From Azolla caroliniana (lineage: Eukaryota; Polypodiophyta): a stretch of DNA of 64,000 bases. This document shows positions 26,750-41,100 of the stretch, piece by piece. Every line of letters starts with the position of its first letter. Position 1 is the stretch's first letter. The notes beneath the pieces were generated by a model. The model made no database searches. It saw only the letters and a program-made list of their open reading frames with translations, and was not told the origin of the DNA. The stretch covers positions 2,976,001 through 3,040,000 of the forward strand of contig JBHGNT010000005.1 in NCBI GenBank assembly GCA_043228905.1. The letters run 5' to 3'. The translations under genes were made by a program, and so were the position numbers.

Positions 26750-29170
26750 TAAGTTCTTCCAAACCTGCTGCATATGAGGATTATTTTCCATATGATGCCT
26801 CAATTTTTTTTATAGATGTGCTGTTTCTCAGCATTTGACTGGTACTTTTCTATTTTTATCTTCTTGAGAACTCTTTACATTTTTGTTACCTCCATTAATC
26901 ATGAAGTGAGAACTTGTATATGAAGAAGAACCTTGTGATCAAAGTATAATCAATATGTATTTAAATATTTTGAGAGGTTTCTTATTTCTTGTTGATTATG
27001 AGAAAAAAAATTGCCCATTTGTTCTCATGATTTTTTCTTATTGATGATACAATTTACTCATCTCAGGAGTTAAAACGAATATGCTATAATCCATGCAAAT
27101 CACCAAAAATGAGCATGCCCTTGGCTTACCAAAAATAATAATGCCTTGGTCAAATAAAAGCATGGATCTGCCAAATTTTTAAAATTGAAGATGATGCCTT
27201 GGCTTAGATAGAGGTGCATTTTAGAAGCCACAATATTCATTTATGGCACTGAAAACATCCCAATTGGCTGCAATAATCTTCAACAGAAATTCTTTGCCTT
27301 TGACAGTTGGCATACATGTTGATCATACAGTTCATCCAAGAAACATTGCAATTTCACAAACCTCAACAACCAGGGATGACTATTTGAGCTTTTCATGAGC
27401 CCCCAAATTCCACAACTTTTTCATATAAATTTTTATAAACATAACTGTTCGAATTTTGTTTGTGCTACATGATTATCTTCCAAGATAGGTTTCTCAAAAC
27501 AGTACTTTGTGTCATGGTAACTGTGCCATGCACACTGGAAATTTGTAAAGCTACAGTTAGCAGAAGAGTTCCTTCTGATTCCTTCCTATTACCTCAAATT
27601 TCCAGCATTCAATTCTTTCCAATATTCTGATCTGTAATTTGACAGGATGCCAAGACCCATTCATAGGAATGCTCACAATAAATATTGGATAATGCTATGA
27701 CAGCAAGAGCAGCCATTTCAACATGAGAAACACCTGGTATGCATTAAATAGCATGGCATTCTTTGATAGAGCTCAATGAAGGGGTTTTTGCCTCAACGGA
27801 CATTTATAAACCCTAAATCTCCTAATTCATTTACATCAATCAATCTTAGTGAGGTTTAATCATTCTTGGCATATGGAATTTCCAATGGTCAGCAAGTATG
27901 ATGCTTCCAAATTGATTCTACATGTATCTTGTGTATATCTCATAGACAAGCCAAACCAATTGTTAATTTCCAAAGGCCCAATCAATACTCAGGAGTATTT
28001 AGCTGTGAAACAGGAATAGCCTAAAGCATGAAAAGGGTTCTAAATGATATGTTAGTTTCGAATCTTGATAAGTCAGATTGCTAACTTGGCTCATCTGTAA
28101 ATAGCTATTACACAGTTCCACTTTGGTAAACAATTTCAAAAGCATGAAGTCTAATACCATCTTGGTGAGATTTAAAACACTCCAAAAATAAGAACGGAAG
28201 GCACCACAAATTTATCCATCCAAACAATACACATTAGACTCATTATAAATTGGTATAAAGCAGATATCTAAATATATTAAACTACAGTGGAGGACATTTA
28301 GCAAGGCATAATGTGCCTGAGAAACCTTGTGACAAATACAATGAGTGCCCATTAATGCGAAAAACTTTACTGAAGCCAAAGAAACCTTGTGACAAGAATA
28401 TGTAGTCGTGGAATAACTATACCAAGAAAAAATCATGAAAGGCCCCGACTGATGAAATGATGACTCAGTCAAAATAAACCATTGTGTATGAACGAAACCG
28501 AAATGTATCACGACACACTTGTTATTCATAGAAAAAGAATATATATTTTGTTTGTCTTTGGGGGTCATAGAAAAAGAATAATCTAGCCCTTCAATGTCTT
28601 TGGGGGTCACAGCAGAAAAAAAGTGTTACAACAGTTACACAAAACTGTTCCCTCAAAACTGTTACTACAGCCCATGCACCATAAACGAAAGTATATGCAA
28701 ATACATAGGATCCCTAACCAGAGACAAAAGTTCTGTACATTCACAAGATAATATTTTTTGTCATGCCAAGCAACACAATCACCTATGCAGCTCTCGGTTT
28801 CACTATGTGAATATAATTTTCTACATATACAGCAATGATACAGTCAAATTAATTACTACAACCTCGCCTTTTGATGGCTAACCAGGCTAAAGCATAGTCC
28901 CTCTTCCATAACATCTATCAATGCTTTGCTAGCACATCTACATCAATATACTATTACAATGTGTACTCTTCAATGTGATGCATGATGTACATGCCATTTA
29001 ACCGAGGAGGTTTTGCATTTATGATAAAGCCCTTGGATTCACTGGCCCTCATTAGTGGATAGGAGTTCAGAATACAATGCCTGATCTGATCCATCTCTTT
29101 TGGCAGACAACCAATGCATCCAACTCTACCAGAGTAAAGAACTCAGAAATCACATCCTTACATTCATTGG
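26750..29170. other. Intergenic region between convergent GlyRS and BSL genes
   Basis: The two flanking genes converge here, so this stretch holds both 3' ends. No gene or domain recognised. An open frame at 28212-28610 (-) contains the word TPKDxxxxxYSFSM twice, reflecting a short local duplication (GAAAAAGAATA plus CTTTGGGGGTCA words at about 28530-28610). It is not recognisable as a protein. Confidence 0.55.
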
Positions 29171-32100
29171 CTAAATCCATGCTAAAGATCCACGATCATT
29201 TAAGGATTGAGGTCGACCCCGTGTCGGAGTTGGTGGCCTCTGGGTATTCAGCTCCTACACAATAAGATGATCCCTATATTAAGAATACTGTGATATATAT
29301 GACTTGGCTTCTTTACAATGCTTAAGAAATGCTTGAATTTTTACCTGCATCCATGTATCATCCAGACTGCGATCTGGTGATGTTTCACGTGACGTGATTG
29401 CAGGAGGTAAAGGATGGATGAGCTTGGGAACCACAATCAGATCTCTACCTAGAACTAGAATTGCTCCTGCATTATTTGCCGTTCCTGTATAAAAAAAGAA
29501 GTCATGAATACACCTCCATACATAGACATGAGTTGGTTATACACACATAAATAGAGAATTCGGCATTTGTATATGCAGATGCATATAAAATAAATTAGAT
29601 AAGGCAATTTAAATTAACAAAACATACCACAGTAATTTGTAGCAGAGAACAATGTGATTAAATGACCTTGTGCAAACCGCTCAAAGCCATCCATTACACA
29701 TTCATGTGCTCTGATTATCAGCTGAAGGTCATTGTTTTTGCAGAACTCCAAGACCCGATCAGGCTTTCATCACATAAATTATTACAAAATAAACAGAGAT
29801 GCAACAACAAAAAAGATCAGACTCAAAATAGAAAGCCTCAAGTAGAGATATGCATGGATACAGCCATCAGGTAAAAATAAATACCCCAAATGTGACCAAG
29901 CCTGGACCTCGTGCATTTGGACGCAAGCCCTCAACACTGTCATTCTCCGTAGGATCAGACCTAAAAGAGTGGAATAAATTAAAACACAAAGCCAATGCCA
30001 GCATGAACATAGCAACTAAAATAAACTCCACCATACCAAAGCAAATCCATGAGTACAACAGATCCCGCCTCCATAGTTATAGGACGTTGCAAATTCTCTA
30101 TTTGTCCAACATGATTTATAGAGCGCCCAATTCCACCATGCATGCAGATTATTTTGTTTTCAATGAGAGCTGCCAAGGGTAACCAGTCAAACAACTGATT
30201 GATTCGTCGCCAAACATAAAGACCCTCCCTCTCGCCCTGTTTAAAAAGACATTAATACAAGGAATTTGTTTGAAGTAAAACAACACAACAATATCGCACA
30301 TTAAGACTTACCAAGCGTTCAATACACTCTATCCTGAACCCAAACAAAGCATTTATATCTGCGGCCTCATGATTCCCTCTTATAAGATGAACGTTGTGAG
30401 GATACTCAACCTTCAAATACAATAAGTTACCTGAGAATTGATGTAGAAAAAAAATGATACCCTCCTATTTGTTCTTTAAATGTAGTACAATACCTTTAGA
30501 GCTAAAAGCAGTGTGATTGTTTCAAGGCTATGTTGCCCTCGGTCTACATAATCACCTAAAAACAGATAGTCAATGTACCTGGAAGAAACAGATGCACCAA
30601 GGTCATACTAAATAGAATATAAAAATGTGAGGAATATCATTCTGCACATCAGAATCTGAAATTATGGCTATTCATTACACAACTTACGCTATATCTCCAG
30701 CAGTTGATGGAGCTCCATACTCATCAAATAAGCGCATGAGATCACCAAACTGTCCATGAAGGTCACCAAATATCTTAACTGGTGCTCTCAATTGAAGAAC
30801 ACTGGATTCTTGAGAAAAAATCCTTTCTGCACTTTCACATAACTCGATGACTTCATTATAATCCAAGATGAATTGTCTCTGAACTGGCGGTCTCCAACCA
30901 CGAGGTTTCAGCAAGTGCGCAATGACCTGAATTTCAACACATTAGAAAAAATGTTTTGCACATGCCAACAGGTACCCTCTAGTAAGTAGACCCACTGCTA
31001 GGGAAAACTCTTACCTTCTTAGGTACACTATGCACTCTATCTAACAGCTTTCTTGCATTGTCTGGAGTTCCATAGCTTACACGGCGCTCATTATCAAATT
31101 GATCTATTGATAGCTGCCTTAAACCAGCCAATCCCCCAGTTTCTGAACTAACCATCATCTGCAACCATACCAATAATAAAATGAGCCTTCATTGAGTTGA
31201 CAAAATCCAATCCTAATCCCAAACACCTAGAACTCAGCTCACCGATCTATGATGAATGTGAATATCCATAGGCATATCCATGGAAGTAGTATTAACCTTG
31301 CTGAGATCTGATGATGTTACTTGACTAGCTTCACTAGCCAACTGATCATTCTGGTCCAGCTTTCCATTGCTCTGTCGAGCTCTTTGCAAGGCTGCGCTAA
31401 TGGCTTCTGCTTCCGCTGCTGAAGCCTCCACTAAGGATTCAACTCCTTTGCTTGGTCTCCTGTAAAATTTTGATTCTTTAATTCTTCATTTTTTAACATA
31501 GAGTTTTTCTTTCCATCTGTTTGCATTACAGATCTCACCTCTGATGACCCGATGATAAAGTACTATCTGTATGCATGTCTTCATCCCCATTCATAGTAGC
31601 GGATGGTACCCGTCCATTTGATCCCGGGCTAATAGGAACAGGATTAATTGTTTCACCAGCATCTACATCTTCTGCCACTAATAAATCGTCTAGCAGGACA
31701 CCTGAAGAATGTCAAAACCAGATTTTGAATTTCAAACTTTCATATCATGAAAACCTTATCCTGAACATAAAAATCCTGACAGAGCAACTCGCACTTCCTT
31801 AACATCAGTGCATGCACTCAGATAGAAAAGTGTAACCCTATGCAGAAGTTTAGTGTGCAAACTGTCTATATATCTAAGTTTTGTGATAAATCTATCTGTC
31901 AATTATTTACAACACCATCCATAAGTTTGAGACTGTACGGTGGGCTAGTTAATGAGACACGTTCATAATTCACAATGGTTTCAAACTTACTTATTTTGAG
32001 TGGAATTGATGTTTTAGTGATTCAACGCATTAACATAGCAAGAAACTATACAGATTATAACAGCTGCATGAATTAGAGTAATTATTCAGAATTTGGCAGT

Positions 32101-35100
32101 TGAAATCTGAAGCATGCTCCAAATTCTTTGTTGAGTTTCATCTTGATATTTCCACTATTTAATCAGATCAATGTGAATTTGCTGTATGAGATAACCAACT
32201 CCAAGAAGCATCTCCCATAGCACATTGTTCGCAGATGCATGCATCATACTCTGCCATCTAATCTGAAATAAGAATAGACCATACAAGTATTCAGACACCT
32301 AGAATAGAGATATACTTCAAGGCAGGAACCAGAGGATGTTTGAGGATTCCATCCCCCACCCCTACTACATGTTCTGCGAATAGGCATACATATGCATCTC
32401 ACTTGTACCACATCAGCAAGCCAAAGATGTGGCTATTTGCTTGCTGTTGTCAAATTGTGAGGGTCTTTGAGCCAAGTTCAGCAAAAGAAAACACTCTTTG
32501 GATGTAATTGTACTAAGTTGTGTGGGACGTCACTAGATAATGAGATAGGGTATGAACTGAGATACATAGACTGAGAGCTAAAGACCAGAAAAATATACTT
32601 TATCTTGAACCACACCTTCACAATCCAAGCCATCATGGAAGGAAAAACAAGATGAAAGAAACTTTATGTAGTAATAACATGTTCTAGATTGGGCTACGAT
32701 ACTTTTCTATGAATGCTCAACCGAGGTCAACATTTTGGCAATGCTTCTTTGTGGACTTCAGCAAACTTTTGATCGACGACGTAACACAGTTCATGTTGTG
32801 CAACAAGGTCAGATTTACAGCACCATAGGAGCACAACAAGTTCTCCATTTTGTTCTTCTTTTAAAGAAAACAGGATTTGTATAAATATCCTTCAGAATTC
32901 CCATGTGGCCTAATTCTGGGGGAAGCACAAACCATAGTATAAACAGCCATAGCAAGGAAGCTCAGCTATATCCTCGAGACATAACATGCAAAGTAAACTA
33001 ATGTCATGGTGTATACCTCCAAGGCTGTCCTTTTCTACTTATAAACACATTCTTTGGCCTTTACACTAATAATTTGGAGAAGCATAGAATGAAATGGGAG
33101 ACAGTTTCTCCACCCTACTATATGGAGATGATGCCACCCTCATATCAGACTCACCAAGGAGACTCCGGTGCCACCTTGATGCATTACAACAGTTTTGGCA
33201 TGACAAGAATCTCAAAATAATTGTCTTCACTACTTCAGTTTGGATCACCTGATTTATTTACAATTGAGCTAACTGGATGATTCTGTGAAAATTAAATGGA
33301 CAATGCATTTCCATATTGAAATTCACAACCAATAATCACAGATCCCTCGGCAGTAGATATTGGGTCATACAAGGGGAGATTAAACTGTGGGCTATACTAA
33401 CGTCCTTTAAGGAACCAAAATGGCTTATACGACCTAACAAGAGATTACACCTTAAAATATTTTCTCGTCTTTGAGAACAAACCAAAATAAATATAGCTAA
33501 ACATTGGGTATTAAAGAATCTACATATCTAAGACCTTAAGATTCTCAACTAAAATAGAGTAAAACTTCTGCCCGAAAAAACCTCCAACTCGGACCACTAA
33601 AGATCTCCGAAGCAAGGGAAGTGTGTTCAGAGCAGGTTGACATGCTTTTTTGTTAATGACAAGGGTGACAAGGTTGTACCCAGATAGCCATGGACTACGT
33701 GCACAGCACATTGCTATTGCCTGATCTAAGGAGAACAATATAGGTATGCAGCGCACTCCAGAAATAATTTAACTAGATTCACTCATTATTGGGATCCCCT
33801 TACATCACTCACTAGAAAATTTTAATACATTAAATTTTTGGAATAAATCATGATGCCCACATGAGTGGTTTTGGATACTCTATCATGATTACATTTGTGA
33901 ATTATACATTGTAACATTCTCATAATCTTGTTCAAACCAATGTAGCTTTTTAATTGCTTTTTAGATTAGTTGTTCCAAATTCAGCTCATAAGCGTTGGAT
34001 GAGATGATGTCATGATTATAGCTCGTCTCCCTCTTGCTCTCTCTCTCTCTCTGGCCATTTTGGTCTTTTGGAGACGTTAATTCGATTAATATCACTCCTC
34101 TTCCTTGAAGGGAGAAATGGATTGTGATATATTAATGTCCATAGGTGCCAACATTATCCCCAACCATGTAGATGGGGATGGGGATCTTAAAATGGTGTAA
34201 CAAAAAGAAAGAAGTGAATGTTGAGATGAAAATTCAAGCTTGTTTCCTAATTTCATTATTTTGATCTTCTATGAATTTAGTTCTAGAATCATCAGTGATG
34301 ATTCTGTCATTATTAGGAGTACTTGAAAGCAGGTACAGACTTGTAAGAATTCCTAGAAATCATGTGAAATGTCCTGATATGTGAGCCTTTCAAAAATAAC
34401 CTGATTTTATGTTTCTGATACACTGAGGCAAACATAGATCGCATTCTCCTTTGCTGCTAAATATATCAGCCAACCCCCAGTTTCTATTATCACAATATAT
34501 GAGTGTACGCATCAATGTGATTGCATGTCTCATTCTCTTAGGATGGGCATCCAGATATAAGCTTGGGCAGCCAAACACCCTCAATTGCTTTTCCAATATT
34601 TAGTAACACCCTCAATTGCTTTTCCAATATTTAGTAACACCCTCAATTGCTTTTCCAATATTTAGTATAATGCAGCTGCAATAATACTCAAACTTAGATC
34701 TATGATGAGCAGCTCTCCATTAAATGTGGAGGGCATCCAACGTGGCTGAGGGAAAAGTAGACTCAGCCTTCTGTCCTTTAACTTTCCTCCACATGCACAT
34801 CCAGAAATCCTTCAACATGTGATCTTGTAAATGATTTACAAATTCCTTTGACCCAGCAGGGAAAAGATGTTTGCTTTATGTTTTCCTGGGTCAGAATTCA
34901 ATTTTCCCATGCAATCAATGGTCTATTGGTCTTTTCCAGTTTCTAGAATCTACCCAACCCCCAAATGATGTAATAGATGTTTTTCTTACATAAGCTTGTT
35001 AAAATACAGCCCCTGAACTCCAGTTCTATAAAGCAGAGTTCCCTAAGGCTACTTGGATGAATCCCTTCTAGTTGATCAATAGATTGACCAAATAAAATAG

Positions 35101-38100
35101 ATGATAGAGGGCATCCTTTTTTCACTCCCATGGTGTTCATGGAACTCTCTAGAAAGGCCTCAATTTAGAGAGAAAATTATATTAGTGCCTTTTAACAGAC
35201 AAATGAGAGATTACATCTTAAAGTGTTGCCTCATTTTCACGAACAAACAAAAAAAAATATAAATAAACTACTACGCTACTAGGCAGCCTCTAGCTAAGCA
35301 CTTAACATTTTGGACTTAGATGAGCAGAAATTTTTGCCATTCAAAGACCTCCAACATGGGCTGATCCAAGAATGAGAGGTCTCCGAATTGAGAGAACAAC
35401 CTTCAGTGTCAGGTGATAATGGCCTTAATTTGCCCAATCTATTATAACCCATTTTAAATGATATGATCAAGATCCTGTTGGTGTTGTCCTTTGTTCTTTG
35501 TTGATAAGTTTTTGTGGGTGTATTAGTGTATTTCAATCCCCTATATGTCCTTTGATTTCCAGCTAGAACAATCCCAAGCATTGTTGTACATATTCCATTA
35601 CCTTGCAAAGTGCATTGAAGCCTCGTTTGTGTAGGCAGTGATATCTCCCTCTTGTTTAATTAAACTAGTACAGTGGCAATCATAATGCTCGTAAGATTTC
35701 CAATCCCCAGGACATAATTGGCAAATCCATTATTCAATAGGTCCATGCGCATGTTTGCCTGCCTCAATCTCTAACTGATATCCACCACCACAATACAAAA
35801 CACATGAGATGGATGCATATCCATATAACAGGATTTGGCGATACCATCATGTGACATGTAAAATGTGGGCCTAGTAGTTGGCTATCTTCCATCGATGAGG
35901 CTTTGCAAAGGTGATATATGTTCTTTTGTCATCCAGTTTCATGATATCATGTTGGATCACACCATTATTGCATTTCAGCACATCAACAATGGCTATTTTC
36001 ATTACAGCATACCAAATGTGGGAGAGAGAGAGAGAGAGAATAGAATAAGCCCATTGAAAGACCTTCTTGGCTATTTACATCTTTGCAATCTTCAAGATGT
36101 CTTCCACCCAAGCGGTGGTATGCAATCACGTCAGGCACATTCCATTGCTTATGAAGCGTTCTCTGGTTTCTTGTTTACTAGATGGTCCATGAACAACAGT
36201 CCAGATTTCATATGACTCGCTATTTGTGTATTTATTTGCATTATATAGTATAGTTGAAAGATAATAAAGAACTTGCAATGTCGAACCTGGCACTTCCAGC
36301 TCAAATGAAAGACAAACACACACAGGAATGGAGAGGTATTCAGAGACACTGTTCAAGTTTTCAACATCCACTCACCAGCTCTTAGCCCACCATATATGTA
36401 TATTGAATTTCCAACAGATGCAGTAGTATGCCTACAGCGTCTAGTCAATTCCGCTGATGCCTCTCCCCCAGGAGAATCGGCACTATATCTTCCTGTGCGG
36501 GGACTTGTTACCACTCCTGTTCGATCCAACCAAGCACCAGCAGCCGTGTCCAGTACTGCATTAATCCAACACAGCATCCTCATCAGTCTCAAGTTATAAC
36601 CTAAAGATAACAATAAATCCTACAGTCAGGAGTGGCTAACCTGCCACACTGGAGCCATCCTCCACCATCCTGCCACCCCCCAAAGCCCCGCCAGAAACAT
36701 GAAGTCGAGCATTCACAAATGTCTAAAAAAAATATTCAAGGATACTGAGACTAGATGAAGTAATAAAAATAATAAGGTTATCCAGCAAAACTGCATATTA
36801 TCTCTTAAAACAGATCCAATCAAACTAGATGGAGTGTACAAAAGAGAACACACTTACAGACGCATGTTGATATCGTGGAGAGGGGGAAATACCAGGTGCA
36901 ACAGCCCACTCCCATCTGCCATCTCGATGTTTAGCAAGACCATATGCAGTAGCCAAGGGCTGCAAATTTGATAAAGCCATGTCTCAATAACCCTTGACAT
37001 GGTAACTAAAATAATGAGGGTTGTGAATGCAGTATTGAATATATATAGCATGAAACCCTCATAAATCATTCACAAAGAAGAAAAGAGAAGTATCAGATGG
37101 CAACAATACTGCACAGATTTCTGTTTGCAACGATTTGCATTATCATTTGGAGGTGCGATAAAAGCACGTTCGTTGATAAAATTTTGGGACTACCATTTTA
37201 CCTTCGAAGCTCATATTGCATTATCTTAGAGTTAGGTCCAAATACAATAAAATTTGTTTGTTTCTATACCATATGAATGATGGTGACAATCAATGATGTT
37301 GTACTAAAAGACATCTCTAGATTTTTATTTTCTTTAACACCATTGTCTTGTAATCATTTAACTTCCCAATTAATTTCCAAATATGACATTTGCTCTCATT
37401 TTATACGGTACGATACTTTATTTGCACAACAATAGAATATGTGTTTCTGGAGAAAAAATTCTATCACCAAAAAGAACATACTAGAAACTAATGGAGGAAG
37501 AGGATGCATCTCACATGTGATATATACACACCTTGAGACATCATGTTTTCACAGTATCTAAAATCTTGAGGATAATTGATACTAATTACTCTAGCCTATA
37601 AAAAATGTTTCATTCAATCTTTCTGAAAGGAAGAGATGAACAAGTTCATTTTGGTACCACCTGTGTCTAATGCTGGACATGGTTGAGATGTAGAGAACAC
37701 AAAGGAGAGGCAAATATGCATGTAGAGTTCATTTTAGGGGCAAAAATATATTGTTTTATTAGAACGTGAAATTAGGGTTCTATAGCCAGTCCAGATTGTC
37801 CAAGTGACCGAAAAATGTTTTAGAAGCTGTTAAGAGAGTTATCGTGTTAATGGGCCTATTAGAAATGTACAAATTGAGAGTTTTTGAACCTTTATACCCA
37901 ATAATCTCAACTTTCAGGATTTTCTTACAAAATTTCTCATTACAGAAACCATGAAAGTTTTAAATGTCAACCAAAAGAGACCATCTAGAAACCTGCAATT
38001 ATAAAAATTCTTATGTGGGATAATCATTTCAGAAATAAATGACTCATGAACTAAGTAAATGATTAAACTTCACTGAATAATTGACAAAATTAGTGCCCAC

Positions 38101-41100
38101 AAAATACAATCAATCGTTTGTTTCATGAAACCCTTAGTTTCTAGAAATTCTCTAGCTTTCTACCATGAAACCTAATACATACCATCACACTACACTTTGA
38201 TCAACGATTCAATCAATCTAAGCACTTACCACATTAGAAGCATCCCTTCCACCACAAAGTAGAAGGAGACCGTCACCTCGTGCACTTGCTGTTGCATACC
38301 TGTGATGAGATTTTCCAACAGAACCACATACCAGTAAAATATTGATAACTGAAATAGCATTTTCTAAGTAAAAAATATAAAAAGACTATCATACATGCAA
38401 GGAGGAGGGCATTCACCCTCTGGTTCCAACTTCTTCCATTCATATGGTTTGGCTGTTGTATCTAAGGACCAGACATCAGCTAGTGTAGATTTTCCTGCAG
38501 AATGGATATATTCTTAGAACCAAAACGAGAGTTCCACAGCATGCAATATGGTGTTAGCTAAATAGATTGTAAAACCAACCATCATTTCCACCAACAGCTA
38601 GCAGAAACCGTTGTCCAACTAGTGCCATTACATGACCATATCGAGGACCAGGTCCTTGCCCTTGAACTACCACCCTAATCCAATGATTATGGTTGAGTAT
38701 AAGAACTTCAATTTACTCTTTTTATACTGCTTTTAGCAAGTCCAAAGCATACCTGTGCCACCTAGGTCTGGGTTGTGTGAGATCTAATACGTGAAGGTCC
38801 TCAGTAGATAGTCCAGAAGGGCCAATGCCACCCTGAAAATGTTTTAATTGTTTATATACCTTCACGAATAAATACAATACATCATTTTAAGAGCATAGAA
38901 AAGAAACAAACGTGCCTGAATAACCACCATTGTACCCACTGCAGTAGCAGCATGAGCAGCACGTGGAGAAGGGGGATCACCAATAGGATGCAGCCTGTCA
39001 AATGTACAACGAAACCCACAAAATGGCATTAATGCAGAATTCATGGACTAGAAGTCATTTATGTGCTATTCTGATTCAGAGACAGTATTCTAACCAGCTC
39101 CAAGTAAATAAATAATTGCATGTACAATAATAGGGATATATAACACGCATGTGTGTCTGTAAAATACTGAATTTTCAAAGGTAGGTGTGCATGTAGAAGT
39201 GACTGAGCAAATGAAAGAGAGATAAGAGAAGTATGTTAAAAACAAAAGCATAACCATATCCTAGAATTATGTTTTTTGCAACTGATCAGGAATCTATACT
39301 GCACAAGTCTTCTCAAAGAGGATTCATTCAAAGTGTGCAAAAATTTTGCATAACTTGCATATAAAACAAAATAGATACCAAGTAATCAATTTCTAGTTCT
39401 ACCTTGTCCATTTGTTTGATGGAACATCATAGCAATGTACATCAGCTGTAGCTCCAGCCAATCCTGACGAAATGAAACATTCCATGACTTCTCCAGATCA
39501 ACATAAAAAATCCAAGGGGTATGCAAAGGAATGTTTGAAATCTTATTTATCCATAATGTCTCCAGAAAACAGCAATATAAAAATCTTTTCTTCGAAATGC
39601 ATTTTCAAAGAGTTATGTAAAGAAAGATTTACTTTCATTTATACATAACTCTTCCTAAATGCAACATGAAAATGCCAAAGAGCTATGCAAATAAAAATTT
39701 AAGTCTACTTATGCATAATCTCTATAGAATGCAGCACAACAATGCCAAAGAGCTACATAATTAAAGATGTCAGATTTTACTTGTGCCAGCAAGAAAATAC
39801 CAAACCCTGTATGTAACTAAGTGCCATTGAGCCAAATACTTACTCTTACTTATCCCTGAATTGCCACTAAAAGGCATTGGTCAGGTAAATAAAAACTAAA
39901 TCTTATTTATCCCTAACCTCACTAGAATGCAACATTACAATGCCCAAACACATTGCAACGAAAGTTCTTACATAACCTGAACCTCTCTAGAATGCACCAT
40001 GAAAATGGCAAAGACCTACGTATCTAAAAGAATTTTAAATCTTGCTTGTCCATAACTTCTCAAGAATGCAACACAAAAATGGCAAAGTTGTTACCTATGT
40101 AACTAACGATTTAAGACATTAGTTATGCGTAGTAACTGCAGAAAGCAACACATAAATGTCAAACACCTTACTTATGTATAATAACTATGGAAAGCAACAC
40201 AGAAATGCCAAAGAGCTACGCATATAAAGATTTGAACTCTTCTTTAGGCATGAAAACGCCAAAGATATATGAAACCAAAGGTCTAACATTTAGTTATCCA
40301 CAAAACCATCAAAGAGCTACATAATTAAATACTTGAACCCATGCTTATCCATAAAAATGTCAAATAGCATATTACTAAAGACTCAAAATCTTACTCATCC
40401 ATAAAAAAGCTAAAGAGTAATTGTTACGGGCATGACCATATAATATCCTATGGTGAGAATTTACCGTAGTATTCTATACACGTGGATAAGTGTGAGGGTT
40501 AAACGAGAGTGTAAAGAAGGGGAGAAATACTTTTAATCCTCAGGATTGAGACAACCCATTAGGCCAAGTGTGAACTTGCCTGGGGGTCTTGGGTATCGCT
40601 ATAAATAAGAGGCCCTCGCTACCCTCATTTGATTATCTTGTTGACTACGTCGAGACTCTGTCTTGTGGTGGGTCAACTCTTGTAGCGAGCGCGCCAGCAC
40701 CAGGTACGACTCGATGCCACGGCGGTAGTATGGAACGCTGATCGAGGCTCGAGTTCGTCTCAATCCCTTCGCTCAGGGGTGGTTGGGTGGATCGGCACCT
40801 TCTTTCTCTCTCTCCTTTCTATCTAGATCTATATTCTATTCTTATCTAATGCTTACATTAGTCTATGTCTCTAACAATAACGCAACCAATGAGCTATATT
40901 ACTAAAGATACAAACTCTTACCCATCCATAAAATGTTAAAGAGCTATGCAACCAACATTCAGATTTTTCTTGTCAATAAAAAATGGTCCTATCTATCTAG
41001 AGATAAATAGTCTTGCTTATCCATAATAAACATCAAATCCCTACCTAGCTAAATATTTAAAATATTCCATACAGATAAATGGAATGCCAGGGTTCTATAT

